From Bactericera cockerelli (taxonomy: Eukaryota > Arthropoda > Insecta > Hemiptera > Triozidae): a DNA stretch of 64,000 nucleotides. The DNA is taken from positions 15,638,346 to 15,702,345 of the forward strand of contig CM044966.1 in the NCBI GenBank assembly GCA_024516035.1. The letters are read 5' to 3'. Positions 52,711 to 63,086 of the stretch are shown here, one piece after another. The notes under the pieces were generated by a model that worked only from the letters and a program-made list of their open reading frames with translations, was not told the origin of the DNA and did no database searches. The translations under genes were made by a program, and so were the position numbers. Positions within the stretch are counted from its first letter, which is position 1; the number at the start of each line of letters is the position of its first letter.

Positions 52711-53498
52711 CTTCCAACTATTTTAAGCCTCAAATTTTCCTATGGCGCAAGTTAAATATTCCGGGAAGAAATCTTTATTAGTTTGCAATATAAATGAGTG
52801 TGTCTTGAAAATGGGACATACTCCTAATTTTACTGTATACAGCTATTGAATAAAAAAAGGCATTTATTAGTTGAAACATTGGACATAAAACCTGATTTCT
52901 CCTTAAACTACGACAAATTCACAGATTTTCTGAACTCTCAATAGCAGAACCTAATTCAAAAATGAAATATCCATTAATACATTTTAAATAGGTACATAGA
53001 ATTTATCAATCTATACATATAATATTTATCTTTATGTACTTAGTTATAAGAATTAGATTTATGAAAATTATTATCCTATTGTGTCGATTAATGAAACCTA
53101 TATGTACATTTATGCTAGTATTGTTACATTTAATTCCTTTATTATTTGTAATGTTGCATATCTTTAAAAAAAACTGAGAATTGTGTATGTCCTAGGAAGA
53201 GGGCGGGGTTGTTGCGCAGGTCAGTCTCTTCCACCCAACCTTTTAAAACCATTATTACCTGTTTTCTAAAGAAAAAAGCGTTCTATTCCATTCAGGACTT
53301 TTTGTCCTGCGATTCAGATTAGATTCAGAATCTAGCTATGATCCTATTTTTAAAAAATCTGCTCCTTTTTTTTGTACTATGTACGAGTATTAATAATGTA
53401 TTTATTGTATTTACTAACTCCCTTGTACTGTGATAACAATTTATTAATAATTGATGCACATTAAATAAAATTAAAAAATTAAAAACCCCGCTACTCAC
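52711..53498. other. intron between exons 9 and 10: R-A fragment only
   Basis: Mostly unremarkable AT-rich sequence. An antisense R-A fragment lies at 53180-53250 (AAGAGGGCGGGGTTGTTGCG). Confidence 0.5.
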
Positions 53499-53685
53499 CG
53501 GGAGGAAACGAGTACGGGTAGTATATGCCAGGCATGCCGGGGGGAGGCGGGTGGGGGGCTGGGGGGGCGTTGGGTGCCGACGGCTCCCCAGGTGGCGGTC
53601 CGCCCGTGGCTCCTGAGGCCTTGAGTAGGAGGGGGTCCTTGGTGTCGGCGGACAGAGAGCCGGTGGGGGGTCCCACGGGGGGGAG
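53499..53685 (-). CDS. sbb: scribbler exon 9 (KDPLLLKASG)
   Basis: Residues 491-553, starting in phase 0 after CCTTGCAG. It encodes LSADTKDPLLLKASG, then a Pro-rich tract and GMPGIYYPYSFPPG. The donor is CCCG|GTGAG, phase 1. A reading frame without stops, flanked by consensus sites on both ends, supports it. It is not homologous to any repeat family in the window. Confidence 0.92.
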
Positions 53686-54207
53686 CTGCAAGGGGACATG
53701 GGTTCAATTATTATTATTATTATTTATTTTTTTGGTTGAAGGCAGGAAAAAATCTTTTAAAGACACCCAGGTCATCCTGACTTGGGGTGTGGTATTTCCA
53801 CCCACTAAAAACCCACCTTCTCAAAGAGCTAACCGCAAAGAGCTTGTATCTTGCCGTTAAACATAATTTGTAATTTGTAATTTTTTTGTAATTGTAATTG
53901 TAATTTTTGTAATTTGTAATAATAGGCAATGTTGTATTTAACATCAATAATTTACAAAAATGAACAAAAGTACATACAATAATAATTAATACAGTAGAAA
54001 AATATGTGAATGCTAGGTACCTACCTACATAAAAGGTTATTGAATACTGAGTTAGAAAGAAAAATGATATTAGTTATAAAAAATAAAAAGTCCCTAAAAG
54101 TACAACAGTACTTACAGGGATTTTCATCACTTATAATAATAATCCATGTACCTATTAAGATTTCTATCAATATGTATGTACGATGTATAATAATAAAGGT
54201 CACTCAC

Positions 54208-54401
54208 CCCAGTGCTCAGCGGGCCGCCCGGTGCTCCCGGGTAGCCCACATAGGCCGCAGGGGGGCCGCCCATCACTCCGCTGGGGGGCGGGAAGCGGCC
54301 CCCGGCCGGGCCTCGTGTCTCGTCGTCACTGATGTCAGAGTAGGCGGGGCTGGACGGCTCCTCCCGGCCCACTGCTGGGCCGCTGCTGGGAGGCTCGGGG
54401 C
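54208..54401 (-). CDS. sbb: scribbler exon 8 (SPAYSDISDDE motif)
   Basis: Residues 426-490. It carries EEPSSPAYSDISDDETRGP, a short acidic motif conserved in ZNF608/609 and scribbler. It continues into a Gly/Pro segment (GVMGGPPAAYVGYPGAPGG) and ends at ACTGGG|GTGAGTG in phase 0. The acceptor is TTCCCAG|GC. Confidence 0.94.
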
Positions 54402-54545
54402 CTGGGAACAAATAATTTACGTTTTAATTTCACGATTTTTTTTCATTTCTCTCATTTTAACTATCTATCTATCTATCTATCTTTTATTAGATTATAGTGG
54501 TGCATGTCAACTTCTATGGTCATACACACCACTCATTTTATCTAT

Positions 54546-54603
54546 ATCTCTCTCTCTCACTATCTCTCTCTTTTTCTCTCTCTCTCTCTCTCTCACTCTC
54601 TCA
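54546..54603. repeat. (CT)n microsatellite touching the exon 7 donor
   Basis: CTCTCTCTCACT... on the plus strand means the sense intron starts GTGAGAGAGTGAGAGAGAG. Confidence 0.92.
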
Positions 54604-54604
54604 C

Positions 54605-54778
54605 CTCCAGCAGCGAGAGACTTGTCCTCTTCCTCCTCCTCCATCTTCCTCTTCTTCTTGTTGTGTGGTGCAGCAATGGCTGCGTTGCTGTTATTGCTCA
54701 TTGCTGTTGCTGCGTTGCTGTTGCTCGTCGAGAGATCCATCTGTTGACTCATGTTGCTGTTGTCAAGACTATGTACAT
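54605..54778 (-). CDS. sbb: scribbler exon 7 (basic nuclear-localisation stretch)
   Basis: Residues 368-426, phase 1 in and out. It begins DVHSLDNSNMSQQMDLSTSN, continues with Asn/Ala-rich sequence, then HNKKKRKMEEEEEDKSLAAG. KKKRK followed by an acidic run looks like a classical monopartite nuclear localisation signal, fitting a nuclear regulator. The acceptor is CTCTCTCAG|AT. The donor GGAG|GTGAG runs straight into a GA/CT microsatellite. Confidence 0.92.
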
Positions 54779-55149
54779 CTGAGAGAGAGAAAATAAGATT
54801 TTTATTTTATTTAGTTATTTTTTTTATTATTTATTTATTTTTAACAAATTTTATAGGTGTATTTTACTACAAGGTTTATCACAGAATTTAGTTATTTACA
54901 CTTTATTTTTTTACAAAACAATCAACAACAATAAATTCATAATTAAAAAAAAAAAAAAAAAAAAAAAAAACTTAGAAATATGTACAAAATAAAGAACAAT
55001 ATTAATTTTTAATTACAATTGTTTTGTAATCTGGGGCAAAAATGCCTTAGGCATTCATTATCTGCCAAATTAAAAATGGCTTAGGATGGGTGCTCTGCAT
55101 ACAAAAAAAAAATGAAAAATAAAACAAATGATTTATTTATTATTATTAA

Positions 55150-55258
55150 CTTGTGACCTGGAGGTCGGTGGTTCAAGTCTCGGTTTCAGCTTGGATATAG
55201 TAAAGCGAGTTTGAGTAGTTGTGATATCACGAAAGTGATTTACACAAATACGATAACA
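55150..55258 (+). repeat. S2 SINE, 5' truncated
   Basis: GTGACCTGGAGGTCGGTGGT to GTGATTTACACAAATACGAT. Confidence 0.78.
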
Positions 55259-55560
55259 AAAGATTTTATTTATTCATTTTTATTCATTTATTTACTTTAT
55301 TCTTTATACAAAACAATCAACAACTAACAGAGATAAAAAATACAAAATAAAATATAGAAGAAAAAAAATATTTAAATTTACTTGTACAGTTGTCTTGTAA
55401 TCCGGGGCGAAGTTAATGCCTTAGACATTCTCTGCCACTTAACCACTCTGCCACTCATAAGAAATACATGAACATTCCTATGAAAAAAATACCTGATATC
55501 CCCCAAAAATACACTTCGTGTGCAAAAGACACCAAGAAAATTAGAATCCTTCAAAAACAA

Positions 55561-56103
55561 ACCCACCTGTCAGCAGAGAGGCGGGACTCTTGATCTTGAA
55601 TCCGCCACTGTTAAAAAAAAAAAAAAACAAACAAACCCACCTGTCAGCAGAGAGGCGGGACTCTTGATCTTGAATCCGCCACTGTTTAAAAAAAAAAAAA
55701 AAAACAAACAAACCCACCTGTCAGCAGAGAGGCGGGACTCTTGATCTTGAATCCGCCACTGTTTAAAAAAAAAAAAAAAAAACAAACAAACCCACCTGTC
55801 AGCAGAGAGGCGGGACTCTAGATCTTGAATCCGCCACTGTTAAAAAAAAAAAAAAAAAAACAAACCCACCTGTCAGCAGAGAGGCGGGACTCTTGATCTT
55901 GAATCCGCCACTGTTTTAAAAAAATAAAAAACAAACAAACCCACCTGTCAGCAGAGAAGCGGGGACTCTTGATCTTGAATCCGCCACTGTTTTAAAAAAA
56001 ATAAAAAAACAAACAAACCCACCTGTCAGCAGAGAAGCGGGGGCTCTTGATCTTGAATCCGCCACTGTTTAAAAAAAAAAAAAAAAAAAACAAACAAACC
56101 CAC
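55561..56103 (-). repeat. tandem array of exon 6 3' edge plus donor, 8 copies, 74-81 bp units
   Basis: Each unit in sense orientation is poly(T), AAACAG, TGGCGGATTCAAGATCAAGA, the rest of the exon end, CTGACAG|GTGGGTTTG. Donors on the plus strand lie at 55565, 55639, 55716, 55794, 55868, 55943, 56021 and 56102 (the last is the true exon 6 donor). Unit length varies only in the poly(T). Confidence 0.95.
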
Positions 56104-56336
56104 CTGTCAGCAGGGAGGCGGGACTCTTGATCTTGAATCCGCCACTGTTGGCGCTGCTGCCGGAGCCGGACGAGGGCGGAGGAGCCACGGGCGGACCGCC
56201 CGGTGTTCCAGGCAGGGGAGGTAGGCCGCCCGGAGCCACTGGGGGCGGGGCGCTGGCACCCAGAGACGTCGGGGAGGGGGAGGGCGGGTGCCCCACGGCA
56301 CCTGCTGCGCCGCCACCGGCACTGTCCCCTGGTAAC
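56104..56336 (-). CDS. sbb: scribbler exon 6 (GFKIKSP motif)
   Basis: Residues 290-368. It encodes a Gly/Pro/Ala-rich stretch that ends NSGGFKIKSPASLLT before the donor ACAG|GTGGGT (phase 1). The acceptor is CTAACAG|GTTA. The last 40-50 bases of this exon, donor included, recur seven more times in the downstream intron separated by poly(T) (sense strand); see 55561-56103. This copy is the exonic one because it alone continues into long open coding sequence. Confidence 0.92.
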
Positions 56337-56409
56337 CTGTTAGCAGAGGGAGGGGGGAGCGGAGAGGGGGGATTTATAAAATGGGTCTATAAAACTCATT
56401 ATTATTAAA

Positions 56410-56475
56410 ACAAACTCAAGAGATTGCTATAGGCAATAACCCCGCCCTTTAGTTAGGACATATGTATATATTTTA
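56410..56475 (+). repeat. R-A repeat fragment
   Basis: AAGAGATTGCTATAGGCAAT and CCCCGCCCTTTAGTTAGGAC, next to an R-J head. Confidence 0.72.
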
Positions 56476-56477
56476 TT

Positions 56478-57200
56478 TATTACTTCCGAGAAATTTCTAA
56501 TATTAGAAATCGGAAGTATTGTGTTCGTTTTTGTAAAAAAAAATATTTTTTTGCTCCGATTTCAATTTTTTTCATATTTCTGGACGTTTCATAACCTACT
56601 GAGTAAATTTGGTTTTGTGTCCGTCTGTCGGTCTGTCTGTCGGTCTGTAAAAACGATTCCTTGTAACGCGCAAATCTCAGAAACTACTCGACCGATTTTG
56701 ATGAAATTTTGCACACATCTAGGAGACATTCTGTAGATGGTCCCATTTTAAATTCATCGAATTCGTATCAGCAGTTCTGGGTGAAAGAGACCATGCGCCT
56801 GACCACTAACTTTTTACTTAAACGCTTATATCTCGTGAACGGTACACCCGATTTCGATGAAATTTTGTAAGAATATGCATATTATTTTTTAACATAGGTC
56901 ATTTATATTTATTTTTAAATTAATTATAATTTGACTCTGATATTTAAGAAAATCCGAAATTTTGGACAAAAAAGTAAAAAAATAAGGACCACGACTTGCC
57001 GTTACAGAATTTTTTGTGGAATTCAGATTGTAGAATAAACGATATTCTACCATATAAAACAAATTTGAAGAAAATCGGTTGAGCCGTTTTGGAGATACAA
57101 GTAATTTTCTATAGAATCTCAAAATTGGCACGTGTTTACAATGTGAAGCAATCACGAGGTTTTTTTTTTGTATTGTGTCCATAATTGGCAGTGTTTTTTT
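56478..57200 (+). repeat. R-J repeat, long copy
   Basis: A near-complete copy, very close to 20337-21085, with a shorter GTCTGTCG run and a poly(T) insertion in the last CACGAGG. Confidence 0.87.
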
Positions 57201-57600
57201 TTCTTGTTTATATTATTAATACTGTCAATTTTATATTTAATTTTTACCATTGTTTGTCTGTATATATGTTCTGCTAATAAAGAGTTTCTAAATAAATAAA
57301 TAAATATTATTTTTCTAGGTACTAATTTTATTAATTGTATGTATTATATTCAGTTACTGTTATTTGTTTGTACCAAATTTAAAACTAAATATATATTTGA
57401 GTATCTTAAAAAAATAAATATGAAATTTGGTGCTTCTTTCTTTCAACATTCTATAATTTAGAGAATTGTCAACTCTTTACCAAGGCAATAACCCTGCCCT
57501 TTAGTGAGGATATGTATACAGAGTGAAGGAAAAGTTCTGGAACGTATTTTATCTTTTTACTTGAATTTGTGTGTAGTTCTAACGAATGTCCCAAAAGTAG
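57200..57600. other. AT-rich sequence with an R-A fragment
   Basis: CAAGGCAATAACCCTGCCCT (57482) is an R-A core. AATAAAGAGTTTCTAAATAA near 57278 looks like a reversed-insert polyA end. Confidence 0.5.
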
Positions 57601-57611
57601 TGAAACAGAAT

Positions 57612-57811
57612 TATAAGGGATGGTTGCAAGAAATAGCCATAGGCAATTACCACGCTCTTTATTTAAAACACATTGTGTGTATATCTTCATCTATTTTCTT
57701 TCATGCTTCACGGCGAATTATAAGGGATGGTTGCAAGAAATAGCCATAGGCAATTACCACGCTCTTTATTTAAAACACATTGTGTGTATATCTTCATCTA
57801 TTTTCTTTCAT
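57612..57811 (+). repeat. 105-bp direct tandem duplication
   Basis: TTATAAGGGATGGTTGCAAG through CATCTATTTTCTTTCAT occurs twice (57612 and 57717), virtually identical, with an R-A-like GCCATAGGCAATTACCACGC core. Confidence 0.92.
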
Positions 57812-57949
57812 TTTTATTGTTTATATTTTTTCATTTTTTGTAATCATTATTTGTACTGTAGGTACTCATAAGTACTGACGTCTATTTTCGAATAAAGAAT
57901 TTAAGAATGATAATAATTTCGTCGAATTCCCAAACGGGAGGATAAAGTG

Positions 57950-58012
57950 TCATGCCACGGCTGGGTTTCGAACCCGAGGCCTCTGGATTACCAGACCAAC
58001 GTCTTGACCACT
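57950..58012 (-). repeat. S6/S1 chimeric tRNA-like head
   Basis: GCTGGGTTTCGAACCCGAGG resembles S6, but the rest, ACCAGACCAACGTCTTGACC, resembles S1. Confidence 0.55.
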
Positions 58013-58029
58013 TGAGCACTCAGCTGCTT

Positions 58030-58153
58030 ACCGACTTGATCAGTAGCTTGATCGATAAGGCGGCAGACTTGTAACCTGGAGGTCGGTGGTTCATGTCCCG
58101 ATTTCAGTAAAAATTTAGAAAAGCGAGTTTAAGTATATGTGATTTTATGTGAC
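58030..58153 (+). repeat. S2 SINE interrupted by HL1
   Basis: Head ATCAGTAGCTTGATCGATAA and body to TATGTGATTTTATGTGACA; its tail continues after the HL1 element at 58398. Confidence 0.8.
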
Positions 58154-58397
58154 ACTAGCGGGCTGTCGCCCGCTTTGCGGGCCGAGGCATGGCCGTGAAA
58201 GCAAAAAATCCTTTTTCGCCAATGGCAGGTGTTGTAGTGGGAATTTCGAAAAATCCCGTCTTATTGCACATAAGACAAAGCTACCTACCAAATTTCAGCT
58301 TCCTAGGACTTACGGTTTGGGCTGTAGAGCGATGATCAGTCAGTGGTCAGTCAGTGGTCAGTCAGTGGTCAGTGACTTTGACATTTATAAATATAGA
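58154..58397 (-). mobile_element. Helitron-like HL1 copy, complete
   Basis: On the minus strand it runs from TC (58397-58396) to CTAG (58157-58154) and lies between A and T. It is inserted in the tail of an S2 SINE (58030-58153), whose sequence resumes after the element (ATTCACGAAAGTTAACCC at 58398). A GTCAGTCAGTG mini-repeat lies near its 5' end. Confidence 0.82.
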
Positions 58398-58474
58398 TTC
58401 ACGAAAGTTAACCCATGTATGATAACACTCAGCTAATCGGACTGGTCACACACGAGTAGAAGCTACTCTCTCAC

Positions 58475-58637
58475 CTCATCGAGTGCTCCGCCGTGCTCCC
58501 GTCTCCGGGAAGGTGGGGCGTGCTGGTGGACTGCACACTGCTCGCTCTCTCCTCCGTCTCGGCTGTCTCCGTGGTCTCGCCCGGCTGCGCTGTGCTGCTG
58601 GCGCTCGCACCACTGTCCTCCTCCGTGCTCCCCATGC
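58475..58637 (-). CDS. sbb: scribbler exon 5 (acidic Ser/Thr/Glu segment)
   Basis: Residues 236-290, phase 1 in and phase 2 out. It encodes an acidic segment rich in Ser, Thr and Glu, including STEEDSGASAS and QPGETTETAETEERAS, and ends AEHSM-R. There is no recognisable fold. The acceptor is TTGTCCAG|GC and the donor ATGAG|GTGAG. It is held in the gene by matching phases on both sides. Confidence 0.87.
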
Positions 58638-58739
58638 CTGGACAAATAAACGAGGAAGCACAACACTTGTCAGCGAATGTAATGATATCGAGACGTAGGG
58701 TGGAATTAATAGTTTATAGTTAATTAAAATTAAATTAAA

Positions 58740-58915
58740 AGTAGACCAGCAGTCTGGCTTGGGGACTGTAAACAGGGAGTAGACCAGCATTGGTTCTGGG
58801 GGCCCTTGTCATTTATGAGCCTCCTTGCATAGACAGTGGTAGAAGTGCTGAGTCATTCTTCCACTGTCTGGCTACCATCGTTCACGATGTTGCCACCCTA
58901 TGATGATGATGATTA
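58740..58915 (+). repeat. R-F repeat
   Basis: AGACCAGCAGTCTGGCTTGG to CACCCTATGATGATGATGAT. Confidence 0.83.
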
Positions 58916-58924
58916 ATTAAAATT

Positions 58925-59160
58925 AATAGTTTTTGTAATAGTTCTCTTACGCTAAGTCAAGAATTGCGTACTGTGTAAGATAGGGAAATCCGACGCTTAG
59001 CAATGACTTGTGATATAGAATTTGGGCGAATATAAGGGCGGAATTAATAGACGTTTTCGTAATACCTCTGTGGTACTAAGTCAAGAATTGCGTACTGTGT
59101 AAGATAGGGAAAACCGACGCGTAGCCATGACTTGTGATATAGAATTTGTCTATTAATTTC
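58925..59160 (+). repeat. R-P repeat, two tandem copies of about 118 bp
   Basis: AAGTCAAGAATTGCGTACTG occurs at 58964 and 59079, each followed by ATAGGGAAA(T/A)CCGACGC and AATGACTTGTGATATAGAAT or its variant. These supply the empty-site sequence for the hAT MITE. Confidence 0.85.
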
Positions 59161-59227
59161 GCCCGTAGCATGGCGTATGATCGGTATGATACCTGTTACC
59201 TCGTTACCTGATAATAGTATCACTAAA

Positions 59228-59335
59228 TGAACCAACTTCAGTAGCTTCATTGATGAGGCGGCGGACTTGTAACCGTGAGGTCGGTGGTTCAAGTCCCGCT
59301 ATCAGTGTAGATTTAGTAGAGCAAGTTCGATTAGT
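59228..59335 (+). repeat. S2 SINE copy
   Basis: CCAACTTCAGTAGCTTCATT to TAGTAGAGCAAGTTCGATT. Confidence 0.78.
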
Positions 59336-59369
59336 TTAATACAAAAAGAAGGAGAAAAGTATGATTTCT

Positions 59370-59505
59370 TGTTGTTGTTGTAGCCAACTTGCCTGCAGCT
59401 GAAGGGGGGAGTGATGGTATCCAGCCAACTTTAGTTCAAAATTAGTTAGCTTGTCCTGAACCACATATTTCTATGTGCGATCAACCAGCGTGAGGACTAA
59501 AAGTA
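59370..59505 (+). repeat. R-B repeat, 5' half
   Basis: (GTT)n TAGCCAACTTGCCTGCAGCT to TGCGATCAACCAGCGTGAGG. Confidence 0.8.
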
Positions 59506-59534
59506 TTACTAAAAATAAGTTAAAGTCGAAAAAG

Positions 59535-59825
59535 TTGTCATATTAAATTTGTGTTAATCACTTTCGTGATGTCACAACTAGTCAAACTCACTTTACTTTT
59601 TTTTTATCTCTTTACCAACTGTAATACGAGTATTCAAGTATGTGTATTTTATCATAAAATTGTAGGTATAGGTATACCCTATCGTAAACGTAAATGCAAT
59701 AGAATTATTGCGTGTGTATGCATAAAAAATAAAATAAAATAAATCCACGCTGACACCGGGACTTGAACCACCGATCTCCAGGTTACAAGTTCAAGGGCTT
59801 ATCGATCAAGCTAGTGAGGTCGGTT
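59535..59825 (-). repeat. S2 SINE split by a 155-bp AT-rich insertion
   Basis: Tail GTGTTAATCACTTTCGTGAT (59553) and head CACGCTGACACCGGGACTTG (59746) are separated by sequence unrelated to S2. Confidence 0.75.
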
Positions 59826-60179
59826 AAAAGTATTACTAAATTGTAGTCGGTTAAAAGTATATGTCAGTGCTGATTTTAACTAGACTTGATTTTTCTTTTT
59901 TTTTTATATAACTGTGATATGATTATTTTTAAACCTTTCTTATGTGATATATTGATGTTATTTGTTTTCTGTTTGTAAATATTATTCTGTTTGTAAAACA
60001 AGGCAATTAATAAGTCCTAATAAAAAAGAAACATATATGCATAAATCCCCTATCATCAAAGCCATGTCCTTATTTAATGAGGCAAATCAGTAATGATTGT
60101 TCTCTCACGTCACTTATTGCTGTTATTTAGTGACACACAATATCTTGTGTGAATCGAGTAACAGTGTAGACGTTAGTTA

Positions 60180-60200
60180 AAAAAAAAAAAAAAAAAAAAT
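60180..60200. repeat. poly(A) run
   Basis: Twenty A near the exon 4 donor side of the intron; no element could be attached to it. Confidence 0.7.
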
Positions 60201-60278
60201 AGAGCTAGGCTCGTAAGTAGACACCCGTGCTGCGGGCATTTATTTTTATTACTAAATCACAACACTGTTCCCACTCAC

Positions 60279-60608
60279 CCCCATGCGCGTGGTTCTGGTG
60301 GTACCTCAGCCCGTTGATGTGCTTGTACTTCTTCGAGCAGTTCGGGTCGGGACACTCGAGCAGCACGGGACCCGGGGGGGGCGGGGAGGGCGAGGGCGGG
60401 GTGGGCGCACTCGTGCGCGACTTCTTGCTCTCGGAGCCGCCCCCGCCCCCCGCCGAGTTGGCTCCGCCCCCGGACGCGTTAGCTCCTCCCCCCGACGAGT
60501 TGGCTCCTCCCCCTGAGGAGTTGGATTCGTCCTTGCTGCTGCTCGCTTTCCGCTTGTCGGGGCGGGGAAGGACGAACGGGGTGGGCGAACTGGTGCCGCC
60601 CGAGTTAC
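60279..60608 (-). CDS. sbb: scribbler exon 4: single C2H2 zinc finger
   Basis: Residues 126-236. It starts with [20 protein letters not shown], then degenerate SSGGGAN repeats, a [18 protein letters not shown] lead-in and one zinc finger. The zinc ligands are C211, C216, H229 and H234 (C-x4-C-x12-H-x4-H), with [12 protein letters not shown] between the cysteines and histidines. The KYKHINGL(R/K)YH core is the signature of the scribbler/ZNF608/ZNF609 finger. The acceptor is CTCTGCAG|GT and the donor ATGGGG|GTGAG. Confidence 0.96.
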
Positions 60609-60824
60609 CTGCAGAGGAAAACATGGTCATCAAATTTATTTTGTGTTATAATAATAATGATAATTAAAGCCCGGATTTTATGCAGCAAAGAAAGTCTAAA
60701 ATATGCAATTGCATATGCAAACGAAAATATATGCAAAAATGTAAACACAAAGTCCAATCTATGCAAAAATGTATACCTGTAAACTCACTGAGCCATGACT
60801 TAAAATGAAAATGAGTAGAAGGAC

Positions 60825-60898
60825 TTAGGTGGTAGAAAATGCTTTGAGCATTAACCTCACCTGGTGGTTACCTTCCACTAAGGTGTTATTGTTATTAT
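60825..60898 (+). repeat. S1 SINE 3' half
   Basis: TTAGGTGGTAGAAAATGCTT to ATTGTTATTATTA. Confidence 0.75.
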
Positions 60899-60904
60899 TA
60901 TATC

Positions 60905-61097
60905 CGAGTCCATTATAACAATAATAGTAATATCGCCTTATTTACACTGCCCGATTAGGACTGTTATGTCCCATTATTGCAGCAGTAAGCCTAAGACATA
61001 TTATTATGTGGTAAAAATACCAAATGAGAGGAAAACTTCGAACCCGCGACCTGGATTAACAGAGTGCCGCCTTTACCACTGAGCTACCGGGACATTA
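60905..61097 (-). repeat. S6 SINE copy
   Basis: CTGCCCGATTAGGACTGTTA, GTGGTAAAAATACC, TTCGAACCCGCGACCTGG and TGAGCTACCGGGAC; the same body precedes the 7085 copy at about 7035. Confidence 0.78.
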
Positions 61098-61141
61098 TAT
61101 CCTGTTTTGACTGTATTATCTTCAATAAATAAACAACTCAC

Positions 61142-61255
61142 CGGCTTTATCCACCGTGATGCCAGTGCTGTTGCTGTTGTTGGTGGTGCGTCGCTGTGTC
61201 TTGGACTCCTTCCCACTGCCCCCCGACCCGTTGCTGTTGCCATTGGAGGAGTTGC
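61142..61255 (-). CDS. sbb: scribbler exon 3
   Basis: Residues 88-126, phase 1 to phase 1. It encodes an Asn/Ser/Gly linker followed by KESKTQRRTTNN and TGITVDKAG. The acceptor is CCCCAG|GC and the donor GCCG|GTGAG. The basic KTQRR stretch sits between the conserved block of exon 2 and the zinc finger in exon 4. Assignment rests on frame continuity with both neighbours. Confidence 0.88.
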
Positions 61256-61259
61256 CTGG

Positions 61260-62041
61260 GGACGGAGATTGAATTGAATTGAATATTGAATACAGCTAAG
61301 TCTCCTCACCTCAACACCAATGAGATCAAACACTTCTATCACAACTCTGTTTTTCATTCGAAAATATCACAAAAAAATTTACTCAGTTTCATTTTAATTT
61401 TTTTTTCTCTCCATTTTTTCTTATTTTTTTAGATCTAATAATTAGTTTTACTGTCTTTTGTATGTAATCTAAATAGATAGTTTTATATATTTTTCACTAG
61501 GGTTAGTTAAGGAAATACATTGTAAAATAGTTAGAACAGGGCAATTAAGCCCGTTTATTGTTATAAAAAAATAATAATAAGTCTAACTTCTGAGGAGTTG
61601 TAAAGAGAGGAAGAGATACAGAGAGGAGGGAGAGAGAATTGAATTGAATACTTTTAGTTTATTTTTTATATTAAAGATGAATATTCCACAGACTTTTCTT
61701 TATTTCATAGCCATTTAGGTTCAAGAAACCAAAAGAAACCTATATGTTCAAGTCTCCCATAGTCTTACCTAAAAAAAACTAAATAATAACTATAATAACA
61801 TTCAGATTTTTCTTTTGTCACTTCAAATTGTATTTAGAATTAATAAATAAAAAAAGTACATATATAAAAAAACCTCCGTTTGAATTAGAGCAAATTTTTT
61901 GCACTCATAAATAATAAAAAAATCTTACCTCCCCCGCTGCCTTAATTTTTTTTTTTTGAATTCAGTATTTTAAAAAATAAACTTCCGTTTGAATTAGAGC
62001 AAATTCTTGCACTCTATAAACATTCAAAAAAAAAATCTTAC
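61260..62041. other. intron between exons 2 and 3: nothing beyond simple AT-rich DNA
   Basis: A duplicated segment is visible: TCCGTTTGAATTAGAGCAAA and CTTACCTCCCCCGCTGCCT occur at about 61875-61945 and again at 61983-62060, so the exon 2 donor with about 15 bases of exon has one extra copy at 61926-61943. Confidence 0.7.
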
Positions 62042-62214
62042 CTCCCCCGCTGCCTCCACTCTGAGAGCCGCCACTGCCTCCGCTGAGGCCCCCCGCGGCT
62101 CCCGAGCTGCGGCCCCGCTTGCTACTGCGGCCCCCAGCCCCGGCCCCGCCCCCCGCCCCCGACGAGTTCTTCGTGGTGCGGGCGTCCAGGTCACTCGTGG
62201 GCGAATCACAGAAT
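62042..62214 (-). CDS. sbb: scribbler exon 2 (FCDSPTSDLD block)
   Basis: Residues 30-88. The first base completes the Arg codon split from exon 1, restoring WAPPR-FCDSPTSDLDARTTK across the junction; the family contains this same string. The rest is a Gly/Ser-rich linker with a basic SSKRGRSS patch. The donor is GGGGAG|GTAAG, phase 1. The acceptor is TTTCAG. Confidence 0.93.
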
Positions 62215-62274
62215 CTGAAACCAAGGAGGGGCGCCGCGCGTTTCTTTTTTAACAATGAACTTTTTTTCTTTTCT

Positions 62275-62390
62275 TTTTTTTAAAGCTTTATTAGGAGGAC
62301 AAAGTACAATGGTAACAGTATAAACTTAAGAAAAAAAAAAAAAACAAATTAAATAATAAATAAGTAAAAAAAAGAAAATAACAACAATGC
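62275..62390 (-). repeat. R-A repeat, antisense end
   Basis: TTTAAAGCTTTATTAGGAGG is the reversed AATAAAG/polyA end. Confidence 0.72.
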
Positions 62391-62544
62391 CCTACCCAAG
62401 CCATATACAGGACGGTTGAAATAGTTTTTAAAAAAATGATGCTGCACACGCAATTTTCAAGATAAATCAACCAATGTCCGTTATATATAACAGACAAGAA
62501 ATAGGTTATTAATATGATGTATGATTTGTTGAAACAAATGAATG

Positions 62545-62725
62545 CAATGTTGGGTGGAAAAGATTGCCACAGGCAATAACCTCGCACTTTAGTTAAGATA
62601 TTAGCGTTATTCTCCTTCTTTTTTGTTCTGGTTTCTTTGATCAATCTATTTATTTTTCTTTATAATTTCATTGTATTTTACTGTATTTAATTTTGTACAC
62701 CAAATAAAGCACAATATAATAATAA
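62545..62725 (+). repeat. R-A repeat, sense
   Basis: TTGGGTGGAAAAGATTGCCA to CCAAATAAAGCACAATATAA. With the 62275 copy it forms an inverted pair about 150 bp apart. Confidence 0.75.
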
Positions 62726-63086
62726 AGACAAAAAAATGTTGATACAGCATAGTTGCAGAACGAGTCAACTTTTCTCTTGAGATTAACGCTGGAAATCATC
62801 ACTCGTCCCCCGATAAAGCAAAGCTGGTTACAACAACAACGACAGCAGACCTAATTAGGTCGCAGTGTGAACTGTAAGGGTTTCACTGAAAATCCTACAA
62901 TTAAGTAAAATCATAATAATAACCACACCAATACATATTTTTATTCCTAAAATTTAAATTAAAAAAAAATAAAATTTTATAGCTGTATGGAATTATATGG
63001 CCAACCAATGCCAAAAAAAACCACACCAACTATCAACGCTTGTTTCGACCTCACCCAGCCTGTGTTGGGCCGGATACGAGCATTAC

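Noticed and set aside
54010..54747. 245-residue plus-strand frame
   Set aside because: It crosses scribbler exons 7 and 8 in antisense plus a CT microsatellite; no support as a gene.
60205..60278. Extending scribbler exon 4 past the finger to the downstream stop
   Set aside because: The donor GGGG|GTGAG directly after the last His and the phase match to exon 5 favour splicing there.
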